Shown here: positions 54,716 to 64,000 of the stretch, piece by piece
Layout of the letters: each line of letters starts with the position of its first letter
Position numbering within the stretch: the stretch's first letter is position 1
Source: Motacilla alba alba
Taxonomy: Eukaryota > Chordata > Aves > Passeriformes > Motacillidae
DNA: 64,000 nt
NCBI RefSeq assembly: GCF_015832195.1
Contig: NC_052017.1
Coordinates: 49,429,652 to 49,493,651, forward strand
Direction: 5' to 3'
Translations under genes and position numbers: made by a program
The notes under the pieces: generated by a model
What the model saw: the letters and a program-made list of their open reading frames with translations, nothing else
The model's database searches: none
What the model was told of the DNA's origin: nothing

Positions 54716-57700
54716 ATTTCTATACTACACCTGAAACTCAAAGTAATTCCTCAAGGCTTCTCTTCTGGAAGTTCATTGCATGCACCTTCTCTGAAGGTGA
54801 GATCCTGTAAAAGCTTAGCTGTCTACTCATTTGGGTAGTGACCTTCCACTCATATCCTTGCCTCCTCCAGTTGTGGGGAGGTTTGATCTTCACTTACAGA
54901 ACTTTGCCACCTCTTCTTCTGCATGCCTGCCACTGCTGTGACAATTGTTGACCTCATTAAAGAACTTATCATCTTTTCTCCTGGGGCCAAGGTCTAAAGC
55001 CCCAAACTCCTTTATGCATAGCAAGATACTGAGGAGAGAGTAAGTGTCTTAAAAATTACAAATGCAGGCAAGTCTTACATTAGTTCTTTAGAAATTAAAG
55101 AGTTCCTTCCCTATTTGGGATCAAGTTGAGTTCTCTGGTCAGCAATGAAGGGCATAACATATATTAACATTGTAGTAAGACGGATAGCAGTTTATCAGCT
55201 GTCATTATAAATAATCTGTTTTTATAAAGATTCTCAAGTGACATAACAGTTACAAGACACTGATCAATGGATATAAACACAGATGCTAAAGTTTGCTTTA
55301 CTCTGCCAGTCACTATATTTGCTGAGTGAGGGAAAAGTGCAATCACATTTATCAGTGAAATGTTGGAGTCAATAAAACAGATTCAGTGATGCAGAAATGT
55401 TTCCAGCACCTGCTGTGTTTCCTGCAATCATCTTTGGAAGATCATTTTTCAAAACTCTTGCCTCCTGGTCACAATGCCTAATCACGATACATACCCTGTC
55501 ACTGCTGGCATCATTACTTTCATCCATCTAAAGAATGAAAGGTCCTGATCTGGCCTGGTTTACAACCTGGAGCTCTGTAATGTGCTGATAGAGCTTTAAT
55601 GATGCATGTAAACTGGTGTCCTTTCAGGGGAATTTTTTTAAACAATAAGTGACCTGTAAACATGGGCTTGATCACCACTGTGCCACAGTCAAGGCGGTAT
55701 GTAGGATCCTTGCCACGGTGCCAGAATGGTAAACATTAAATACAGGAGCCTGCTGCTGCCCACAAACCTTGTTACTGAGAGGATCTGATTCTCTGTTGTC
55801 CCCTATATATTGGTGGCTGTTTAGCTGTGCAAAACAATTGGGAAGCTTTCCATTCCCACCTGGTAATGCTGCATAATCACCGTATGCTCAGCACACATCT
55901 GTGCAAGATGGAAGGCAAAGACACGAGGACAATAACGTAAAAAAAAAAAATTTCTTAAGAATTCAGTTCCCCTGTGGTACTAACTCTATTCCCTGTGCTG
56001 CAGAGGTGAACTACAGAAAATGGTAGCTCTCTGATCCTTGGCAAGGTGTGTGGACAATGAGATGCAGCTCTAGAGCTCTGTAGAGTCAGAGCCATTGCAT
56101 TGGCCAACACCATGTGAACAACATGATCCAATATCCATTTTTTCTGCCATTCCCATTTGCTCTTCCTGGCATGATGTTTTAAAAGAATGTGCTGGGTAAT
56201 TTTCACACAGTTCTTCCCCTCTACATTTTCTCATTTTCTCTGCTTAGAGTGACATTTTTGTTTGGATTTGTAGCTTTAAAATCACCTGTGTTTGGCTATG
56301 GATCTGGACCCAGTGTCCTGGCTCTTTGGTCACCTGATTTGTTCTCCTAGACCAGCTACACTTTCACATTGGAAAATGTTTTCAGAATTAAAATGTAAGA
56401 TGCAATTTGTTCTTGATGTAGTACATTAACTATTCTTCATGCCATTGATTCCATTGTTATTGACAGAAATAATGTAATTTTTTTGCTTGATCTTCTATTA
56501 CTGGATGGATTTCAGAGACTGCTGAACTAAAGCTGAGAATATTTAAGTCACAAGTTATGACTAGGTCCTTTGGTGATCTGTAGTCCTCTAAACTGATGAA
56601 ATTTACAGCTAAAATAATTTGCTTGAAGTAATAATTTAATTCAGCAGATGCATTAGTACAATCATGCTGTTCTACTGCTTATTTGTAGAAATATACTTTT
56701 ACTGACTCCTTTGTTCATGTCCCAGTTCCCAGTTACTTATAAATACTTCAGATATACATTAAACCTACAGTTGAGTAAAATTGTCTTCATTCTTATGATT
56801 CCACTCCAGTTTCATGTCACTGTAACATTATTCCAAGTCCAACTTCCTATATTTTTTTTGGCATGCAGTTTTTATGGACCATAGCTACTTATACAAGAAT
56901 TTGCAAAGAATTTGAATTATAGAGATGGACATCGTGTTCTGAATTCAGACAGCTGAGAGCTTAACACCTCCATGGCCTCCCAGTCCTACATTGCTCTAGG
57001 AACTGGAAAGAACCACTGGACACCATGTTATGGTACCACTCCACCCTAGACACTGGTGCCTTGGCTAGAACATCTGCTCTACTCTGAGCCATGGCCCTGG
57101 AAATGCTGCTTGATATGCCTATGTTGATACAGACTTTCCCCCTTCTGTCTTTGAAAAAAATGTCTTTGCAAAGTAATTTTACAATTCATTTCTATATCAT
57201 CTATGGCAGAGAAACTTTTCACATGACTGCATTTGAACATTTATTCCATTCCCTGCATGTTCCTTATCTTTAAAATAACTCATTAAGACTATCACTATGT
57301 CCAAATATCTTCCTGTGATCTGACTGTCTCAGCAGTATTCTAAATCCAAGAACACAAAGATAGAATACCTACAAAATTTAAATTAAAAAATAAAAGTTTC
57401 TTATTCTCAACATTGCCATTAATGACAGTTATAATATTGTTATCAGAGAGCACACTTGTAGGCGCAAAGGTGGGCTCCCGGTGGAAAAGCAAATTTACTG
57501 TAGGAACTCCAGCTCACCCTCTCCTAACAGGCATTGTCTACTCACACTTCAAATTCCACACAGGTGATGCAAGCAAATATATGTAGTATAATAGCAAATA
57601 TAAACCAGAACAGTAATGAAAACATTTTAGACTAAATAAGTCGTCATATGGAGAGAGAAGAAATCTATTGAACTCCTGTTGCAGCTTAGTGGTAACAGCA

Positions 57701-57887
57701 CTGAGACCAAGAATCTTAGATGAATATATATGTTAAAATGCTTTTTTACGAATTTGACTATTAAACCAATCAGAGGTTAGAGATGTGTAACAAAGACTTA
57801 TACATAGTACATCCAATAAAAAAATACCAGCTTTACCATAAAAAAACCCAAACTATCACAAATAACCCATGCTAAAGGTTTAACTTC

Positions 57888-57932
57888 CCTAGAGAACTCC
57901 TTCCACCCCTTCCAACCTCAATTATTTTGTGA
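57888..57932 (+). repeat. Possible CR1 3' tail remnant
   Basis: The strings ccttccaccccttccaacct and caattattttgtgaaag resemble the last ~40 bp of CR1 (cccttccaacctcaatgatt type ending). It is too short and diverged for certainty. Confidence 0.4.
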
Positions 57933-58245
57933 AAGTATGAACAATGTTTCCAACTTGCATAAAAATTACAAGGAAAATAAATACAAAAATGGAAATGAAA
58001 TTAGTATTTTAGAGGTGAAATGGTTCGTGGAAACAAAATATAACTCTGCATCTACAGGAGATCTGATTCTGACCTCTTGCAAATCACTTAGACTTAGCTC
58101 TACTGTTCATGGCATTACACTCCATTTACACAAATCTGAGAATATTTACTCAGTGTTTACTTCCCAAATCTTTTCAATCTCAGCCAAAAGACTGTGCAAT
58201 GAAAGAAAAAAATGATGTGAAAAAGATATCTTATAAAGAACCAAA

Positions 58246-58498
<253 letters not shown>

Positions 58499-60698
58499 CT
58501 GCATGCCTGCCTGCCTTCCTGCCTTCTTAGCCTTTCCCATCCCAAACATCGCTCTACTAAACAGTCATCTAGAAATTTGGACTTGTAAAGAATGTTTCAG
58601 CTGGCTTATAACAACAGAAAGTTGCAGATAAAAACTGCCTTTAGACATTTTACAAAGCATGGTACTGAGTGGGAAAAACATGAACATCTAAAACTAGACT
58701 TTCAGAACATAAAAGGAACCCCTTGCAGTGAAGATTTTTATCTGAAATGGAAGGTGACTCGGGGTAAAGGCATTGTGCCATAATTTAGTCATTCTAAATT
58801 CAATTTCTTGGCTCTGACATTCTTAGCATACATGACCCTGGCCAAGTTGTTTATGGCTTATGCCTCCAGAGACTGAGATCTCTGAGGTGAAGAAAATACT
58901 TCTCTTTTCTCCTTTGTAAAGTGTTCTTGAATCTTGATTTTGTAGGACTGTCAACATTTGCAGCAAATTGTGGTTACAATCTTAGGCTGCAAGAGGCAGC
59001 TTTTCTATTTGAAACAGAGTACAAAACTTGGCTGGAATTTGAACATGCTCCTGTGACACAAGAGTCAACAATAATTTTCCACAAATTTTCTTCTTATTTT
59101 TCACATTATCCAAATACATTGGTGTTGGATGAAGTCGTTAAAGGAACATCAAAAAATTTTGAAATTAGAGAACACAATGTGGCAACATTATTTATGGATA
59201 AAAATATATACATGCATAAATGTTAGATCTAACAATACTTAAAAAGGAAAGATGACAAATACTTTTCTATTTGTTTAAAAGCAAATACTTCTTCACAGTG
59301 TTTTTTAACCTTGCATGACTGTAATTATCTCACAGTGACAAAGATACCCATCATGGCACATTACTCATTATGACTTTTTTTCCAATATAAATACAAATAA
59401 ATGTTATAAGGTTCTTAGATAGTTTATGAATACTGGTGATTTTTACTCAGACTTTGCTTTGCTCAGACATGCAGCCCAAAGCATAAGGCTCCTTAGTAAT
59501 CCTTTTATAAGAAAAATAAATAACTATCAGACATGGCAGATCTAAACTTTTTGAAAGGGAACATCACAGTCATGCTTACTATCACAGCTACTAGGTCAGC
59601 CATTTGGTGTTGGAAAAGAGTTGAGGCTAAACTAAAGAATCAGAGCTATGGTCTGTATTTGGTCTAAATGAGAAACTACGCACAAGCTGTGAAGAGTTTG
59701 GGCTGCTGACACCAGAGGTGTACTTCACTTTGATCTGCAAAGACTTTCTTCTTCTGAAAGAGGGAAGAGCTGTACTCTGGCACTCAACTTGACAGGTTCC
59801 TTCATCAGGAAAAGATAGCATTTGTGCACAGCAATTTTGATTCTCAAATGGAGAGGAAGGGCACAAATGGACCAAAATATACTTGTATTGATCAACTGAG
59901 ATGTCAGATATGCATTTAAAAGGCAGTCTTGGGGAAAAAACCTTGGCTGCACAGAAAATGATATGAATTGGGATCTGATTTAGGGAAATCACCTAATTTC
60001 ACAGGAATTTGCTCCTTCATGACAATCTCTGTTGGAGGAAATTCTCCCAAGGACAAAAATAAATTTGGCTTTTGTCTAAGGAAATATTGACACGAGTCAA
60101 GGAATGCCTTGGAACAAAACCAGAGCTAACCCTGGAGATGGAAGCACTTGAGATGTGCCGATATACCCGAGTCACTGAAGCTCAGACACCTCTCCAGGAC
60201 TGGAGTGGAGGGCTGGAGAGCTGAGAGCAAAAGCTGGCCTGCACAATCTTCCCACAGCCTGCGCTAAGACAGGCTCTCTGCATTACTCTGTGTTCTTCTC
60301 ATTTACTGTATGGGCTTGGCTGGAGTTCCTTCATGTAGATAGAGCTGAACTGTGCCTTGTAAACTTAACATATGCCTGTACTAATTACCTCACCTGCAAC
60401 TTGACCCTCTAGGTGGGGCTGCTCTAGCTTGGATTCAGCCTTCATGTATGTCACTATAATGGAAATTAGATTTAGTCCTTCCTCTTCAGTCTATAAATAG
60501 GCAGCCTGTAACCAGCATTGCATGTTTCCTGTGTATCCTGACAGTGAATCTTTGTGATATCGACTCTCTGCATGTGATGGTGGGCCACCTTCTCGGCCAT
60601 CTTACAGTGTTGCTTAAGAACACACTGAACAGAGCGCTTGGCTTCAACCATCACTAGTCCGATTTGTGGGTACTTAACCTGGTCTGCTGTTGTCTTGT

Positions 60699-60750
60699 GT
60701 TTATAGACATTTGTTTCTGAATTTGTTTATAGACATTTGTTTCTGAGTTT
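60699..60750 (+). repeat. 26 bp tandem duplication, two copies
   Basis: The unit starts gtttatagacatttgtttct and occurs twice back to back, differing at one base (gaattt versus gagttt). A partial third start (gttta) follows. Confidence 0.95.
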
Positions 60751-63241
60751 GTTTAGTATTCTATGGGAGCTTGAGGTACAAATAAATACAGGTTAAACCA
60801 GGAAATTTGATGAGGAGGAGCCAAATGAAATCCTGTTCTGCAATGAAGACAAAACTGGCACCTGTGTTTATTATGTTGTCTCATTGCAAGTGAACAGCTT
60901 ATGTACATATTATTATATATGCATGTCAGTATTTGTCAGCAATCCAGGCTCTTACTGTTTTTCTCTAGAAACTTATATTTTTTTCAGTGACAGCGCAGGC
61001 AGATAATGGAGTACGACAAAGAAAACCATTCTCCCGCTACATCCCTCTTCCTCACTCCTTCCTTCTCAATCCCTCACCCAAAAAACACCCCAAACAAGCA
61101 AACCAGGAAGAATAAAAAGAGTATTAATTAATGACAGATTCAATTTTTTTTTTTTCTGAGAATTTGAATGAAAGCCAACAAAGGGTTAGCAAAAAATAAT
61201 CTCAGAGCCTGGTCACTGCTGAACTTACCTTATCATTTCTGATTTCATTACTAACTTTCTAGAAGAACAGTTGAACCTGCAAAATGTTCTTTCTCTCCCA
61301 TGTGCTGAGCACAGTCAGCCAGCTGCTGTGAGTGCTGAGGCAATGAGGGCTGGGGAATAGGGTGGCAGCAAAGTGGATTACTTCAGCTGCATCTAAAAAT
61401 GTATGAATTCTTCAGAGAGAGAGCAACAGGTTCTGCTTCAGAAAAGGGCTGATTGGTTTTTCTAAAAAAATGGTTGTGGCTCAGTGAAAGGCTCAAATGC
61501 TCCTATGAAGGAAAGAAACATCATCTTCATATGAGTAGCATGAGGACAATCCTGTCCATAAACATTTATTGCAAAAAGTACACAAATAGGAGGGATTGAA
61601 AGTTTATTTTGCAGATTAAACCTGGCCTGTCAGTTTTTTTCTGTTGTCTGTTTCTTTTCTTATTTGTTCAAGGGTTTTTTTGTGTTTTTCTCTGTGCTGG
61701 ATGTGTTTGCTTTTATTTTTTTTTTTTAGTTGGTTGGGTTTTTTTTCCCCATCTGACTAGTGATTATGCAATTTCTTTGGCTTATACTTATGATAGTACT
61801 GGTTATGCTTTTACTGAGAAAAATAAGTCTTATTTTGCAAGCACATGTCTGCACTATTTCCTCTGAGAGACAACATGATGCCAAGGCAAGTTTTTCAGTA
61901 TCAAAGGCAGTTGATAATGCTTGTCCCATCAGAGGAAAGAGGAACTTAGAAGTATCATAACCAGGTTCAGCACTATTTACCATTTCATTGACTCTGCAAA
62001 TAGTATTAGCAGCCTCTCCCTTCAGAGAATGAAAAGCTAGTGGTTAGCAAATCAGTAAGTTTCTGTTCTGTTCTATTCTTTCTTTGAATAACTGAAAGAG
62101 CAAACAACTCCTAAGTCAAAGGGTAAATCTAGACAAAAGATGATTATTTGCAAAGTCATTTGGGTTTTCCTCCCCTTTCAAAGCCATAAGGTCATAAAAT
62201 ATCTAGCCTTCATCTTCATAAACTTCTAGCTGAGCATTTTTCCTCTTCTGTTACCACATTTTTAGATTTGCAAGTTAATATCAGTGGGAAGTTTTTGTGA
62301 CTTCACCCTCTTGCCCCCCTTCCCACCCCCAGTCTTATCCACACATCTGTATATTTAGGCTGAAGAAAGAATGAAACCAGCTTTAATCAGATGATTACCT
62401 ACCTGCAGACTACTGCAATTTGGTAATCCAACTCATCTTACTGCTGTGGCATCACTTAAATGGAATGCTTTTCAAAAATACAGAATCATAGGAGAATTGT
62501 TTGCCAGATTTTACTTTTAAGGGAACATGGATTCCTTCTCTACTGAAGTAAACCAGTGTTTCATAGCATGAAGATTACTTTTTAAAATGGAAACGGCACA
62601 TTCTGCTACTAATTATAGATGCAAATCAGGAAATGGTATATTGACCTTAACAGCTTTTAGTCCTTCTACAACTTGAATATGCCACTGCTCTAAAATCTCT
62701 TAAGCTTATCCAACTTAATGTTATAAGAAATTTTATCTGATATTATGACAATTGGAGAAAAAGATGGTTTGAATTAAAAGCCTGGGGAAAAACCTGCACA
62801 CACACAAAATGTTTTAAAGCTCTGTACAGATTTTCTTCTTGAGCTTAAAACAACATGGCAGCTATGGCTTTTCCTCCTGGATGTAAACCTAATGCCCAGT
62901 TTTCTGTATGTCTTAACTCCTGTGAGTATTTCTACTGAAAAACTTTGGCAGACCACCGTCTCAAAGTAAAAGATTAAACCTTTTCTCCTGTTCCCATGAA
63001 TTTTAGTCCTGAGGAAAACACAAATCAAAACGACTGAAAAGGAAACATGACAAGTCATATCTACTCAGGGAGGGTAATAACCAAGTATAGAAAATTTAAG
63101 GTATTGACATGATCTGATGTTCTGTTCGAAGGTGACTTAATCACAGGTTTCTGCACAGAAAGGATCCAGACTTCAAACAATTGTGCTGGGCTTGCTGCCA
63201 GGAAGCCTCATAACTGAGTGCTGCTATCAGCTCTTCCAAGA

Positions 63242-63303
63242 AGGAAAAGCAGAAATAAAAAGGCCATCAGGAAAAGCAGAAATAAAAAGGCAAAAAGGAA
63301 AAG
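63242..63303 (+). repeat. 27 bp tandem duplication, 2.3 copies
   Basis: The unit starts aggaaaagcagaaataaaaa. Two full copies differ only in their last bases, and a third copy covers the first eight bases. The unit length is a multiple of three, so it reads as a repeated peptide in one frame, but nothing suggests this is coding. Confidence 0.95.
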
Positions 63304-64000
63304 TTCTTGGTTGTCTAACACTTTTGGCATGTTAGAATGCTTGTCAGAGAAGTACCCACTCCAAACACTGAATTTTTCCTTAATGGACAGATGGACTCTG
63401 GCCTTAGTTCCTCATGGACTTAAACATAGGCTTGTCTGAAGGTAAACATTACTAATCAAAAGTGTCAGTATTTTGATAGGTTGTGCCTTCTGAAAAAAAG
63501 GATCAGGACGAGAAACTGGTACCTTCCCTAAAGACCATTACTCATCTGAGCCTCAAATAGGACATGTCAGATATCAAGGAGAGGTACAGAAAAAGAGAAA
63601 AGCTCAGGAACAATAGTCCAGAGCAGTAAAAAAAAAAAAAATAAAAATGGGCTGAACAAAAATCCAGGCAGAAAACCTCAGCTTTTGTAAGGAGAATAAT
63701 TCACAATAACAAGACTAGCTCTAGAGCAAAAATGATGGCACTCAGTCTTGTCACTTGTTTCATCCATTCTTGTTCTAAAGTCTATCTCATTATAAATCTT
63801 GCTCTTGTCCAAGCTTCTTCATCGCATGCAGTAACGCCATGTCTTGCATGTTCACCTACCATTACATCAGTTCCCTCAGCATGGACATCCCAGGGAATGT
63901 GACAACAGTATTTTGATAGAAATTCTTATCAGAAAGAGTGTTTGTATCAGAAATAATGTGACCAGAAGGACTGAAAAAGTGATCACACCCCTGTACTTGG

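Noticed and set aside
62470..62495. cagaatcatagga string as a minus-strand CR1 tail
   Set aside because: Only about a dozen bases fit, with no flanking CR1 sequence.

Overview
This window is vertebrate, and most likely bird, nuclear DNA. It is AT-rich and almost entirely intronic. The recognisable interspersed repeats are CR1 LINE fragments of the avian type plus one solo LTR that looks like a passerine endogenous-retrovirus LTR. Nothing bacterial, phage-like or CRISPR-like is present.

One gene is recognisable, on the minus strand: a neurexin-superfamily cell-adhesion gene that I identify as CNTNAP2 (CASPR2). Five consecutive internal coding exons run from right to left: 46849-46679, 27121-26903, 24398-24162, 12588-12343 and 11059-10926. 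Each has a canonical AG acceptor and GT donor. The reading phase carries over exactly from each exon to the next, and there are no stops or frameshifts. Together they encode 331 complete codons plus four codons split across the introns between them. This covers the third laminin-G domain, the second EGF-like domain, the linker after it and the start of the fourth laminin-G domain. It corresponds to roughly residues 795-1127 of the ~1330-residue human protein. The 5' exons lie beyond the right edge. The remaining LamG4, transmembrane and cytoplasmic exons lie beyond the left edge; no further exon was recognised in 1-10925.

Layout: 1-10925 downstream intron; 10926-12588 two exons 1.3 kb apart; 12589-24161 intron; 24162-24398 exon; a 2.5 kb intron; 26903-27121 exon; 27122-46678 a large intron with most of the retroelement debris (CR1 copies, the solo LTR and a head-on inverted CR1 pair); 46679-46849 exon; 46850-64000 upstream intron with three large and one small CR1 fragments and a ~250 bp TTTC microsatellite.

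I found no convincing previously undescribed system. The observations of most interest are the symmetric phase-1 exon block, a perfect 14 bp palindrome at the start of an exon, the inverted CR1 pair, the long polypyrimidine tract, and several short tandem duplications and inverted repeats in the introns.
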